Shown here: positions 23,790 through 31,971 of the stretch, in pieces
Position numbering within the stretch: the first letter of the stretch is position 1
Layout of the letters: every line of letters begins with the position of its first letter
IMG/VR virus record: IMGVR_UViG_3300010413_000004
Span: 1 to 64,000 of that record
Source of the DNA: a virus
Strand: one strand, 5' to 3'
DNA length: 64,000 bases
The notes under the pieces: model-generated
Seen by the model: only the letters and a program-made list of their open reading frames with translations
The model's database searches: none
What the model was told of the DNA's origin: nothing
Translations under genes and position numbers: made by a program

Positions 23790-24145
23790 AAGATAGAAGA
23801 GACACCGGCTTTCCGGGAGGGCGTCCAGTTCTGGCTATTAAATTAGCAGAATTTACACAGGTCCTTGCGTTCATTCGCAAAAATTGCGCGTACCATTTGA
23901 GGCGAGAAATAAGATTCCGTATTAGAATGCCAAAGCAATCCAAAAGATCCGTTATCTCCTACGCACAAGGAGTCGTTATGACAGTAGACTGTTAGGGCGC
24001 GTTACCGTTTCGTACCCTTGGAGGACCTAGTGTCCTCCTAAACGGGGAATTAAGAATTATCAATTATTATCAATACTTCTCTTTGTTAGTTTTACAAATT
24101 GATGGCTCCAAAACGAACGCAGTGAGTGTGGACCATCAATTACGA
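23790..24145 (+). ncRNA. Highly structured non-coding region, candidate RNA
   Basis: The ~480 bases between the zinc ribbon and the helicase hold no convincing gene but many hairpins: CCGG-CTTT-CCGG (23805-23816); an 8-bp stem with one bulge (23829-23851); TTGCG/CGCAA (23865-23880); CTCCT/AGGAG (23956-23972); CCGTTT/AAACGG enclosing the perfect GGAGGAC-CTAGT-GTCCTCC (24005-24045); and AATTGATGG-c-TCCA paired with TGGA-CCATCAATT (24097-24141). The pairing is seen directly; strand, ends and function are unknown. I see no tRNA, tmRNA or group I intron signature. It could be a small RNA, a long leader for the helicase or a packaging or replication element. Confidence 0.5.
23978..23995 (+). CDS. 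Possible five-codon leader peptide
   Basis: ATG ACA GTA GAC TGT TAG (MTVDC) has an AGGAG ribosome site five bases upstream, and that site is sequestered in the hairpin CTCCT/AGGAG (23956-23972). A larger hairpin follows at once. This resembles an attenuation leader, but it may be chance. Confidence 0.2.
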   Translation: MTVDC

Positions 24146-24164
24146 AGTTAGTGACTTAATCTGG

Positions 24165-24193
24165 TTGATTTTGTGTTCATTTTGTGGTATATT
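24165..24193 (+). promoter_or_regulatory. Sigma70-like promoter for the helicase
   Basis: TTGATT (24165-24170), 17 bases, then TATATT (24188-24193) with extended -10 TG. The surroundings TGGTATA-T-TGTTAC match the gp55 promoter. Confidence 0.65.
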
Positions 24194-24225
24194 GTTACTA
24201 TTAAAATAAAAATGGTGATGGTTAC

Positions 24226-25833
24226 ATGTCAAAGAATATAATGGATTACTGGGCGTTTGGCGATAAAATGCCACCAAGAAAGAGTCAACAAATAGCACTA
24301 GAGTGGCTAGAAAAACAGACTGCAAAATACCTGATAATCGAAGCTCCAGTTGGAGTTGGTAAGAGTGCTATTGGTATAACGTATTCTCAATTTGTTGGTA
24401 AACGAACGCAGAAATATAGAGGCGATGCATTCATATTAACTCCACAACGTATTTTACAAGAGCAATATGAACAATCTTTTCGTAATAATGAGAAGATAAG
24501 TTTAGCTTCATTATATGGCAAAACTAATTATCCATGTGCTTCTAAAAACACAACTTGTGAAGTAGGTAGCGTAGTTAAACCTAAGTGCACAAGTTGTCCT
24601 CATGCATTAGCTAAGACAGCAGCTAAAAACTCAGCTAACACCATTTTGAATTACAAATTAGCTCTAACATCCTTTGCATATACTGAAGTATTTGATCCAC
24701 GTGAAGTGATGATTTTAGATGAATGTCACACATTAGAAGACCACTTAGTTTCCTTTGATGCACTACAAATTTCTGAATGGAAGTGTCAGAAATATAATGT
24801 CCCATATAAGAAGCAAACAGACATCAATGAAGCATTGCAGTGGTTAAAAGACGAATATTTGCCTAAAATTAAAGATGTCTTGGAAGACATGCAAGAAGAG
24901 TGTGACCACCTCTATGAAAAAGCTGGTAGTGAATTATCTCGCAAGGAAATTAAGAAACTTAAAGACTTTGATACTTTAGCTGACCATGTTGATGAAGCAA
25001 CTATGATGTCAGCACGTACCAGTGATTATGTGAATGCTAATTTCGTTTTGGTATGGGATTCAACACAATTTCATTTTAAGAGATTAACTGGTGAATATTC
25101 CTTCCATAGAATTCTTAAGCCCAAAGCCAAACGTTTCCTCTTCATGTCCTCTACCATCTTGGATAAGAATGGTTTCTGTCAGGATCTAGGAATCCCACCA
25201 GAAGACACTGCGTTTCTGACGTTGGATTCTGAATTTCCTGAAGAGAATCGACCGGTATATTACATGCCACAAATGAAGATGAATTACTCATGGAATGACC
25301 AGTCCAATAAGCGCAATAGGGATGAGATGATCAATACCATCAAATCTCTATGCGATATCCATAAAGGCGAATCAGGCATAATTCATGCGGCTAACTTTTC
25401 AGTAGCTAAGTGGTTGGTTGAAGAATTGGAAGGTGATGTACCACAACGTGTCTTCCATCACAATCCTGATAGTGGAGATGATCGAAATTCGATCATCTAT
25501 GCATTCACTTCTTCTCCTAAACCTGGAATCTTAATCTCTCCATCCTCAACTGAGGGATTGGATCTTCAAGGAGATCTTGGTCGGTTTGCCATCTTTGCAA
25601 AAGTACCCTTTGGATTCTTGGGAGATCAGTGGATTAAACGTAGGATGGAAATGTCTGGAGAGTGGTACGCAAGAAGAGCTCTAATCGATATTATCCAAGG
25701 TGGAGGACGTGTAGTTCGTAGTGAAACCGACCATGGAGCTGTATATATTTTAGATCAGAGCTTTTCTGTGCTATACAAAAGATCGTATGGTATGATACCC
25801 GATTGGTGGAAGCGAGCATACCACATCATTTAA
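24226..25833 (+). CDS. DinG/XPD-type Fe-S helicase
   Basis: 535 residues. Superfamily 2 motifs: Walker A APVGVGKSA (about 40-48), DECH box (165-168), LFMSSTIL and the final GGGRVVRSETDHGA. Between motifs I and II are four cysteines (104, 111, 121, 124; CASKNTTC...CTSC) that match the iron-sulphur cluster of XPD/DinG helicases. These unwind DNA 5' to 3' and remove R-loops or other structures. Its own sigma70-like promoter suggests early expression; it is not the T4 Dda or UvsW type. The stop codon overlaps the stop of the convergent frame at 25830. Confidence 0.85.
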   Translation: MSKNIMDYWAFGDKMPPRKSQQIALEWLEKQTAKYLIIEAPVGVGKSAIGITYSQFVGKRTQKYRGDAFILTPQRILQEQYEQSFRNNEKISLASLYGKTNYPCASKNTTCEVGSVVKPKCTSCPHALAKTAAKNSANTILNYKLALTSFAYTEVFDPREVMILDECHTLEDHLVSFDALQISEWKCQKYNVPYKKQTDINEALQWLKDEYLPKIKDVLEDMQEECDHLYEKAGSELSRKEIKKLKDFDTLADHVDEATMMSARTSDYVNANFVLVWDSTQFHFKRLTGEYSFHRILKPKAKRFLFMSSTILDKNGFCQDLGIPPEDTAFLTLDSEFPEENRPVYYMPQMKMNYSWNDQSNKRNRDEMINTIKSLCDIHKGESGIIHAANFSVAKWLVEELEGDVPQRVFHHNPDSGDDRNSIIYAFTSSPKPGILISPSSTEGLDLQGDLGRFAIFAKVPFGFLGDQWIKRRMEMSGEWYARRALIDIIQGGGRVVRSETDHGAVYILDQSFSVLYKRSYGMIPDWWKRAYHII

Positions 25834-26018
25834 TATTGAGGATGAGGTCGATTTGCTTCTGTTTTCAATCGTTTTTCGATAAAAATAGCAATTCTGTCAC
25901 GTTCACCATATGTGCGCCGGAGCATATCATCATATGATATTGCTCCTCGCATAAAGTATGTCAATTCTATAGTGCTATCTAAGATGATTTGAGCTTCTCG
26001 CTGAAGACGACCAAACAT
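25830..26018 (-). CDS. Second-frame part of a tail assembly chaperone (probably reached by -1 frameshift)
   Basis: 62 codons (MFGRLQREAQIILDSTIELTYFMRGAISYDDMLRR...) in the -1 frame relative to the gp26-like gene that ends at 26054. The frame is open back to the slippery site at 26060-26066, so a fusion of about 345 residues (269 from the first frame, 14 junction residues, then these 62) would form. The ATG at 26016-26018 has no ribosome site and lies inside the predicted stimulatory stem-loop, which argues against independent translation. The arrangement parallels gpG/gpGT of lambda. Small, conserved-looking, charged and helical. Confidence 0.75.
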   Translation of the reverse strand: MFGRLQREAQIILDSTIELTYFMRGAISYDDMLRRTYGERDRIAIFIEKRLKTEANRPHPQY

Positions 26019-26066
26019 GTCAACAATTTCTTGTTGTGTACCATTCTTCAGCGTTATGTAAAAAAA
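25999..26066 (-). promoter_or_regulatory. Programmed -1 ribosomal frameshift signal
   Basis: On the minus strand seven T (26066-26060) read T-TTT-TTT in the correct phase for tandem -1 slippage, one codon before the gp26-like stop. After a six-base spacer (ACATAA) follows a perfect 8-bp stem CGCTGAAG/CTTCAGCG (26053-26046 with 26006-25999). Its loop holds an inner 6-bp hairpin CAACAA-GAAA-TTGTTG (26036-26021). Slippery heptamer, spacing and stem are as in known bacterial and phage frameshift sites. Confidence 0.82.
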
Positions 26067-26866
26067 GCTATAGGGTTGAGGGGTGCAGCAAGCTGCACTT
26101 CCTCACCACAATCACGACAAGTAACTGTCGTTTCAAATGATGGACCCCAATCAGTAGATTCCTCAATCTTCTTATTAATCGTACGTAACCACCCTGCTGG
26201 TAGCACATTCAACCACTCACGAATTAGCTCTCTATCTTCAATTTCATCAACAGAAACAATAATGTGTAGTAGGGTATCGAACATCACTTGACGAATCCGA
26301 TCTGGCGTAGCTTCTTCACTTTCATTCAATTGCATTAGCTCAATGAAGTGTTTATATCGAATAGGTTCCAACCGTACTCTTTGACCATTTACTAGAGTCA
26401 CAGTGTATGTTGCAGCAACTTTAGTTGGGTCAATTCTCTTCGATTCTTTAATGAAAGTATCCATTGAAATGATGTACGAGTGTTCTTTTGCACCATCGCA
26501 AGTGTGAGTATGCATTATTTGCATTTCTGCACCAAACGTTACTTTTCGAAGACATATCATCAAGAAGTCTACGTCTCTTGCTAACATGTCCATTGGTTTT
26601 TTGATTTGAGGAATACATCTAGCAAACACCTCTTCGATAGCCTTACCACTGTACAGCATATCAGGAGATTTCATGACAATTTCATCAATTGTGGTCATAG
26701 GATATATGTGGACCTCACCATCTTTTACATCTGAGTTCAATTCACCATTTTCATAAAAAATTCCGCCAGATGGCAGTCTAAACGTTTCTCCTGGAATCCT
26801 TGCTCGCTCGAGTAGTGGATTGACAATTTGTGGTGGTTGAGGTGTAGTTTCGGTGTTATCTGTCAT
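26054..26866 (-). CDS. 26: gp26-type baseplate protein / tail assembly chaperone (short form)
   Basis: 270 residues. The C-terminal region WGPSFETTVTCRDCGEEVQLAAPLNPIAFF, with one CxxC, is the hallmark of the T4 gp26-type family (T4 baseplate hub/chaperone-like). The N-terminal half has RIPGETFRLPSGGIFYENGEL and TTIDEIVMKSPDMLYSGKAIEEVF, as in phage tail chaperones that recognise the tape measure protein. It sits divergently next to the tape measure gene, where such chaperones are usually found. The ATG has AGGAG eight bases upstream. The final codons run over a T7 slippery site, so a longer -1 product is expected at some frequency. Confidence 0.82.
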   Translation of the reverse strand: MTDNTETTPQPPQIVNPLLERARIPGETFRLPSGGIFYENGELNSDVKDGEVHIYPMTTIDEIVMKSPDMLYSGKAIEEVFARCIPQIKKPMDMLARDVDFLMICLRKVTFGAEMQIMHTHTCDGAKEHSYIISMDTFIKESKRIDPTKVAATYTVTLVNGQRVRLEPIRYKHFIELMQLNESEEATPDRIRQVMFDTLLHIIVSVDEIEDRELIREWLNVLPAGWLRTINKKIEESTDWGPSFETTVTCRDCGEEVQLAAPLNPIAFFT

Positions 26867-26887
26867 ATGTTTCTCCTATTGATATAG

Positions 26888-26895
26888 TATATATC
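26888..26895 (-). promoter_or_regulatory. GATATATA box before the gp26-like gene
   Basis: GATATATA on the minus strand, about 20 bases before the ATG and ahead of the ribosome site; the following ATACTATAT is AT-rich. A close match stands before the portal gene at 29314. Confidence 0.4.
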
Positions 26896-26936
26896 ATGGT
26901 TAACCTACTGCAAAAACGGCATAATGAGGTCGCCTG

Positions 26937-26944
26937 TATAAATA
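26937..26944 (+). promoter_or_regulatory. Late promoter TATAAATA for the tape measure gene
   Basis: A perfect TATAAATA on the plus strand, 27 bases before the ATG at 26972; the ribosome site AGGA follows. Confidence 0.7.
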
Positions 26945-26971
26945 CACAACAAACCAACGTAGGACCACATA

Positions 26972-29293
26972 ATGGCAATAACACCCGCTGATCTTGAAGA
27001 TTTTGCACGAGTACTCAAAGGTGCAATGAAAACATCGAATTTGGGAGACACCATCCAAACTCCATCTCAACGTGCCGAAAAATCTAAAGAACAAAAGATT
27101 CTGAAAGATAATTCATCAGCTCTGAATTTCCTCAAAGAGGCTCTGAAGAAGAATAGCGATATCCTATCCAATATGTCCAACATCACGAAGGCTAGCAACA
27201 AAGTCTTCCAAGATGCTGTTGACTCTGCGTCATCACTCAAAGAACTCAACAAGCTACCAGAACACTTCAAGCGCGCTATGGATCGCTCTAGTTCAACGCT
27301 ACTAAAGGGAATGACTGGTAGCGTTGAGACTCTAGAAGATATGTTTACAGGCCAAGCAAAAATAGAAAAGCTGCCAGAAGTTAAAGCACTGATGCAATCG
27401 TTTGTCGATGGTGAAATGTCGATGATGAAACTCGAAGCACATATAGAAACACTGGGGTATTCTGCTGAAGATGCTGCAAAGATCGTTGGTAAATTTGGTC
27501 CAACTGTCGCTGGTGCAGATGGATATATATCGAAATATAGCAAAGCCACAAATATTGCCCAAAAAACAGTTGATAACTTCGATAATGAAATAAGAGAAGC
27601 GAATGATAGCGTTCGTAAATTTGGTGACAGTGTTTCTGCTAGCGATAGTAGGTTAAAAAGTCTTGGTAAATCAGCTGCTTCTTTAGCAGTATTGCTCGGT
27701 AAGGAACTATTCAGCGCAGCTGAAGCATCTATGAAGTTTGGTGCAGAACTTAGCCTAGTTCAATCTCGTTTGGCTGGTATGGCACCAGAAGAATTTGCGC
27801 AAATGCAAGCTGAAAACCGTCAGGCGATCAATGCATTGACAGGTGGGTTTAACGAATTCGATACAATTCTATCGAGCTCAAATAAGCAACTACTCTTGTA
27901 TACAGGATCTTTAAAAGATAGCTCAAAGTTGGTTGCAAACATGATAACCACGAGTAGAATGCTAGGCGATTCTACAGTCGATACGAACAAATTTGTACAG
28001 AGTCAGAGCGCAGCATTTAAGTCTTTCAATCGACAGTTGAGCATGACTGCTGATGAATTTGCATCGATGAATGACCGTTTAATTCAAGATTCGGACGTCA
28101 GAGCCACATTGTATAAGATGGGCGAAAAGGAACGTGTGCAGCACTTCCAGGGTTTGCAGATGCAAGTCAAGACGTACAGATCGTGGGGGTTACTGCAAGG
28201 CCAAGCTGAAGAATTAGCAAAATCAATGGAACGTGCAGCTGGCATGGGCGCCAAAGAACGTCTTAAGATGGCAGCTCGTCAGCGCGCTGTTATGGGCGCG
28301 TTTGGTATGGGAGGCGTGGGTGCTGAAGCACAAAAAATTCGTATAAAAGGTGCTCGAGCAACTCCCGAAGAACAAGCTCGTTTAGCTGAAATTAATAAAC
28401 AGTTTGCTGATGTTGTATCTAAAAAAATGGGGGATTCATTCCAAAGTGAGTTGTTAACTCAAACGATGTTACAGAAGGCTCAATTAGATGACACATTTGG
28501 TCCAAAAGGTACAATGGCAAACACTGTACTTGCTGCCGGTGCACAACAAACAGGTAAGATGGAAGATGCTGTTGGCAAATGGACCAGTAAAGTTGGTGGT
28601 GACAAGATAGTACAAGCTATCACTGATTTAAAACAAACATTAGTTTCCTTCTTAGGTAGCAGTTTCATTGCAGCTTTGGTGGGCGCCCTTGCTATTAGCA
28701 ATTTTGGCAAAGGTCTGATGAACTTAGTTGGTAAAGGTGGAGGTAGCTTATTATCAGGTCTTAAAGGATTAGTGTCTGGAGAAGGAGCTTCAATGTTAGG
28801 CACTGCCGCCAGAGGAGCAGCTCGGTTTGCGGGACCAGCTGCCGCTGTTGGGGTGGTCGGAAAGGATGTATACGATCTAGCAACAGGAGACACATCAAAC
28901 GAGAACAAATATGGTGTTGGTTTTGGTGTAGCAGGTGGCATTATAGGTGCTTTTGGTGGTCCAGTTGGTATTGCAATTGGGGCAAGTCTTGGCAACGTTG
29001 TTGGTAATGAAATCGGAAAATATCTTGATTCATTAGACAAACCAACGAACGATGTTGCAGCGAAACAAATGGCTCAAGCAGAGCAACTTGAGGCCACGAT
29101 GGCAGATCTAAAAGATGCTATTGAACACAATAACAAGGCTGCAATGGAAACTGCAATCAACACAGCTAAGACTCAAATGGCTATTCTCGACCAAACAGCA
29201 TCGCAGAAAGATGAAGCTCAAAAAACAAGAGACGAAACTAAGACTAATCAGCGTCAAGTATTAATCCGAAGACGTGGAACAGGAATGCGGTAA
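26972..29293 (+). CDS. Tape measure protein (gp29 role)
   Basis: 773 residues, largely helical, rich in Ala, Lys and Ser. Long amphipathic stretches fill the first two thirds. A hydrophobic Gly/Ala-rich section near 555-700 (SSFIAALVGALAISNFG, GVAGGIIGAFGGPVGIAIGAS) is typical of tape measure proteins, which fix tail length and leave the tail first on infection. The basic C-terminus (VLIRRRGTGMR) is also common. Neighbours agree: chaperone on one side, portal on the other. It shows little similarity to T4 gp29 by eye, so the call rests on composition, size and context. Confidence 0.75.
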   Translation: MAITPADLEDFARVLKGAMKTSNLGDTIQTPSQRAEKSKEQKILKDNSSALNFLKEALKKNSDILSNMSNITKASNKVFQDAVDSASSLKELNKLPEHFKRAMDRSSSTLLKGMTGSVETLEDMFTGQAKIEKLPEVKALMQSFVDGEMSMMKLEAHIETLGYSAEDAAKIVGKFGPTVAGADGYISKYSKATNIAQKTVDNFDNEIREANDSVRKFGDSVSASDSRLKSLGKSAASLAVLLGKELFSAAEASMKFGAELSLVQSRLAGMAPEEFAQMQAENRQAINALTGGFNEFDTILSSSNKQLLLYTGSLKDSSKLVANMITTSRMLGDSTVDTNKFVQSQSAAFKSFNRQLSMTADEFASMNDRLIQDSDVRATLYKMGEKERVQHFQGLQMQVKTYRSWGLLQGQAEELAKSMERAAGMGAKERLKMAARQRAVMGAFGMGGVGAEAQKIRIKGARATPEEQARLAEINKQFADVVSKKMGDSFQSELLTQTMLQKAQLDDTFGPKGTMANTVLAAGAQQTGKMEDAVGKWTSKVGGDKIVQAITDLKQTLVSFLGSSFIAALVGALAISNFGKGLMNLVGKGGGSLLSGLKGLVSGEGASMLGTAARGAARFAGPAAAVGVVGKDVYDLATGDTSNENKYGVGFGVAGGIIGAFGGPVGIAIGASLGNVVGNEIGKYLDSLDKPTNDVAAKQMAQAEQLEATMADLKDAIEHNNKAAMETAINTAKTQMAILDQTASQKDEAQKTRDETKTNQRQVLIRRRGTGMR

Positions 29294-29313
29294 TAACCCC
29301 CAGTAAAATAACC

Positions 29314-29321
29314 GATATATA
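29314..29321 (+). promoter_or_regulatory. GATATATA box before the portal gene
   Basis: GATATATA on the plus strand, 28 bases before the portal ATG; the same sequence precedes the gp26-like gene on the other strand. Confidence 0.4.
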
Positions 29322-29348
29322 CTAAAAACGTTACTAAAGAGACAAAAA

Positions 29349-31013
29349 ATGGCAAAATGGACAAGTTACTTTAAGGTTATCCAACCTGCTCAACATGGCA
29401 CAAAGATGGTCGACAATCAGGAGATGGCCGACCAAGGTGCGTACAATAACTTCACATGGTATCAACGCTTAGTTCAGGGATCCGCATCTCGAATGACGAG
29501 ATATCGTGAATATGACTTGATGGATAATGACATCGAAGTGTCCCGTGCATTAGACACCATCGCAGAAGAGATGACAGGAAACAATCCTAAGACAAAAGAG
29601 CCTCTGATAGTCGATATTCTTAATGAAGAAGAAAATAATGTTGAGAGTGCAGCTGTATTAACACTGAAGGCTGCTCTCCGCCGTTGGTGTCATATTAATG
29701 ATTTTCAAAATAGATTATTCAGCATTGCTAGAATGACTGCCAAGTATGGTGACGTCTTTTTCCGTAAACAAAAAACATCGTATGAAAAATGGATGTTTGT
29801 ACATCCAAAGAATGTTATTGCAGCTATTGTAGATGCTGAAGATGCTACTAAGGTAATTGCATGGCAAATTAAAAGAGATATGCGTCGCCCAAGAACGGGT
29901 GGCTATGGTCTACCTATGGGGGCAAAGCAAGAAACGGAATTTGAAACTGAAATCGTTCAAGCCCGTGATATTGTGCGTTTCTCGCTTAATGATGACATGA
30001 GCGATACTCAGCCTTTTGGAGAGTCCGTATTACGTCCTGTATATCGTGCCCACAAGCAAAAAGAACTACTAGAAGATGCCATTATCATCTATCGCGTACA
30101 ACGTGCACCAGAACGACGTGTATTCTATATTGATGTTGGTAAGATGCCACCGCAGCGCGTAAAGCAGTACCTCGAAACTATCAAAAACGAAATTAAACAG
30201 AAGAAAGTTCCAACGAACAGTGGTGGCCAATCTGAAATTGATTCCGTTTATAATCCACAATCAATGTCAGAAGACTTCTTCTTTGCTTCTCGACCTGAAG
30301 GCCGAGGTTCGCGTGTTGAAACTCTCCCAGGTGGTCAAGGTCTGGGTGAATTGAGCGATCTTGAATACTTCCAACGTAAAGTGTGGAGAGGTTTAAAAGT
30401 ACCTTCATCGTACATGATTGAACAACAGGAAGGTGGTCAAATTTGGAATGACGGCAAGGTTGGCATTGCTTATATTCAAGAATTACGATTCTCGCAATAT
30501 ATTGAGCGTCTGCAGGGTCATATAGAAAAGACAATTGATGCAGAATTTAAAATGTTTTTGCGTCAAAATAACATCCGAATAGATGAGTCGAGTTACCGTA
30601 TTTGCATGCCAGAACCTTCTAACTTTGGTAAGTGGCGTCAACTAGAACTTGATAGTCAACTACTAAGCTCATTCTCTTCTGCAGAGAATGTTTCCTATCT
30701 ATCTGACAGATTCAAGATGAAGCGTTATCTGCAACTAACTGATGAAGAAATCCTAACAAATGAAAGAATGAAGTTAGAAGAGATGGGCCTCGATCCGGAT
30801 GAAGATGCTCGAGACCTGACTCTCATCTATGGTCCAGGCGCAGAAGGTGAGGCTGGTGCCATGGGTGGATTAGGTGGCGCTATGGGTGGAGGATTCACAG
30901 CAGGAATGGGCGAGCCTCTTCCTGGTGGTGAAGAAGTAGGTAGCGAAACTGCCGCCGGAGGACCCGCAGAAACTGGTGGGGAACAGACACCTTCGCCAGC
31001 TAAACCCGCATAA
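29349..31013 (+). CDS. 20: Portal protein gp20
   Basis: 554 residues. Matches the T4 portal family: NFTWYQRLVQGSASRMTRYREYDLMDNDIEVSRALDTIAEEMTG near the start, AKYGDVFFRK, YRVQRAPERRVFYIDVGKMPPQRVKQYLE, and GLKVPSSYMIEQQEGG further on. Twelve copies form the head vertex through which DNA enters and leaves and where the terminase docks. The C-terminal ~50 residues are Gly-, Ala- and Glu-rich low complexity (AMGGLGGAMGGGFTAG). First of the head block 20-67/68-21-22-23 in the T4 order. Confidence 0.93.
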   Translation: MAKWTSYFKVIQPAQHGTKMVDNQEMADQGAYNNFTWYQRLVQGSASRMTRYREYDLMDNDIEVSRALDTIAEEMTGNNPKTKEPLIVDILNEEENNVESAAVLTLKAALRRWCHINDFQNRLFSIARMTAKYGDVFFRKQKTSYEKWMFVHPKNVIAAIVDAEDATKVIAWQIKRDMRRPRTGGYGLPMGAKQETEFETEIVQARDIVRFSLNDDMSDTQPFGESVLRPVYRAHKQKELLEDAIIIYRVQRAPERRVFYIDVGKMPPQRVKQYLETIKNEIKQKKVPTNSGGQSEIDSVYNPQSMSEDFFFASRPEGRGSRVETLPGGQGLGELSDLEYFQRKVWRGLKVPSSYMIEQQEGGQIWNDGKVGIAYIQELRFSQYIERLQGHIEKTIDAEFKMFLRQNNIRIDESSYRICMPEPSNFGKWRQLELDSQLLSSFSSAENVSYLSDRFKMKRYLQLTDEEILTNERMKLEEMGLDPDEDARDLTLIYGPGAEGEAGAMGGLGGAMGGGFTAGMGEPLPGGEEVGSETAAGGPAETGGEQTPSPAKPA

Positions 31014-31015
31014 CC

Positions 31016-31023
31016 AATAAATA
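31016..31023 (+). promoter_or_regulatory. Late promoter-like box AATAAATA after the portal gene
   Basis: AATAAATA on the plus strand, 34 bases before the ATG at 31058. The first base differs from the T4 consensus. Confidence 0.35.
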
Positions 31024-31057
31024 ACAGCAACAAAGTTTAAGTATAAGGAGCACCACC

Positions 31058-31204
31058 ATGGGTGATACAGAAAAATTGGGCAATATGCTCGATAACTTAA
31101 TTGATGATAATTCGGAACAGGCGCAAGTTGATTTCCATGACTACCTACGTAGTAAAATGCAAGCTCTACTTGCCAAATCTGAACAAGACACTGACGAGGA
31201 GTAA
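31058..31204 (+). CDS. Small prohead core protein (gp67 position)
   Basis: 48 residues: MGDTEKLGNMLDNLIDDNSE then AQVDFHDYLRSKMQALLAKSE and an acidic end. It has AAGGAG seven bases upstream. In T4 the small core protein gp67 lies between portal and protease. The segment FHDYLRSKMQALL recurs in the next gene as LHVYLQEKMRSIVL, suggesting a shared core-protein motif. Too short to prove homology to gp67. Confidence 0.65.
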   Translation: MGDTEKLGNMLDNLIDDNSEQAQVDFHDYLRSKMQALLAKSEQDTDEE

Positions 31205-31207
31205 CTA

Positions 31208-31960
31208 ATGGCACGTAGCAAAAAAAATTACGGTAAAGACGTTCGTAAGGTCGGCAAGTCAGCTGACGCTAAGAAGAAATTGATCCACAAGATGGTAGAA
31301 GCTCTAATTAAAGAGGATTCTGCTTCAGCGACCGAACATCTCCACGTGTATCTTCAAGAAAAAATGCGCAGCATCGTCCTTAGCGAAAAAGAAGACGAGA
31401 AGGATGAAAAAGATGAAAAAGATGAAAAAGATGAAGACGAAGATGATGAAGACGATGAAGACGATGAAGACGATGAAGACGAAGATGATGAAGTAAAAGA
31501 ATCGTACCTTGGCGAGAAGTGGAAAAAGTCCGTCAAAGTTTCTCCTTCAGAAAAAGGTGAGCACTCCAAAAAGTCTCTCGAACAGCTTAGAAAAGAACTA
31601 AAATCAGCTAGAAAAGCTGGCAATACAGGTCTTGAGCGTGAATTGAATTTTGCAATTCGAGCAAAGCAAAAAGGTGCTGGTAAATGGGGCGAAGTTAAGG
31701 AAAGTGAGATTCTTGAACTAATCGATGAATCACTTTTAGACGAGATTTACACCATCGTTTTAGAGAAGAAGCCTTCCGCTGGTATGTCCAAAGAAGAAAA
31801 GTCTAAATTAGTCAAAAAGGCTAAAAAAGGCGAAGACGTTGGAAAACCAGGTAAGAAATTCCAAGAAATCAAACAAAAAGCTGCAAACCGATATCACTCC
31901 GAAGAAATCGGAAAGAAAGTTGCTGGAGCAGCAATGTGGCACGGTGTCGCTAAGAAGTAA
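31208..31960 (+). CDS. Prohead core-type protein with Asp/Glu tract (gp68 position)
   Basis: 250 residues, very highly charged. N-terminal basic segment, then LHVYLQEKMRSIVL, then an acidic run of DEKDEKDE/DEDDEDD repeats (about residues 60-96), a middle with KKSLEQLRKELKSARKAGNTGLERELNFAIRAKQ, and a C-terminal FQEIKQKAANRYHSEEIGKK...MWHGVAKK. Charged, repetitive core proteins between portal and protease are usual in T4-type phages and are digested by gp21. AGGAG precedes the ATG. A strong terminator follows. Confidence 0.6.
   Translation: MARSKKNYGKDVRKVGKSADAKKKLIHKMVEALIKEDSASATEHLHVYLQEKMRSIVLSEKEDEKDEKDEKDEKDEDEDDEDDEDDEDDEDEDDEVKESYLGEKWKKSVKVSPSEKGEHSKKSLEQLRKELKSARKAGNTGLERELNFAIRAKQKGAGKWGEVKESEILELIDESLLDEIYTIVLEKKPSAGMSKEEKSKLVKKAKKGEDVGKPGKKFQEIKQKAANRYHSEEIGKKVAGAAMWHGVAKK
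31386..31493 (+). repeat. Acidic-codon microsatellite in the core protein gene
   Basis: Runs of GATGAAAAA (9 bp) followed by GATGAAGAC (9 bp) units encode the acidic tract. Slippage could change its length. Confidence 0.75.
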
Positions 31961-31971
31961 TTCGTAACCTC

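Noticed and set aside
23861-23882. tRNA T-arm-like hairpin TTGCG-TTCATT-CGCAA
   Set aside because: The loop has six rather than seven bases, and no acceptor or anticodon arms can be built around it.
23752-23943. Minus-strand 63-codon frame in the non-coding region
   Set aside because: TTG start without ribosome site, unlikely Cys/Arg-rich composition, and the stretch is better explained by RNA hairpins.
31354-31623. Poly-serine frame on the minus strand
   Set aside because: Shadow of the GAT/GAA acidic repeats of the core protein gene; no ribosome site.
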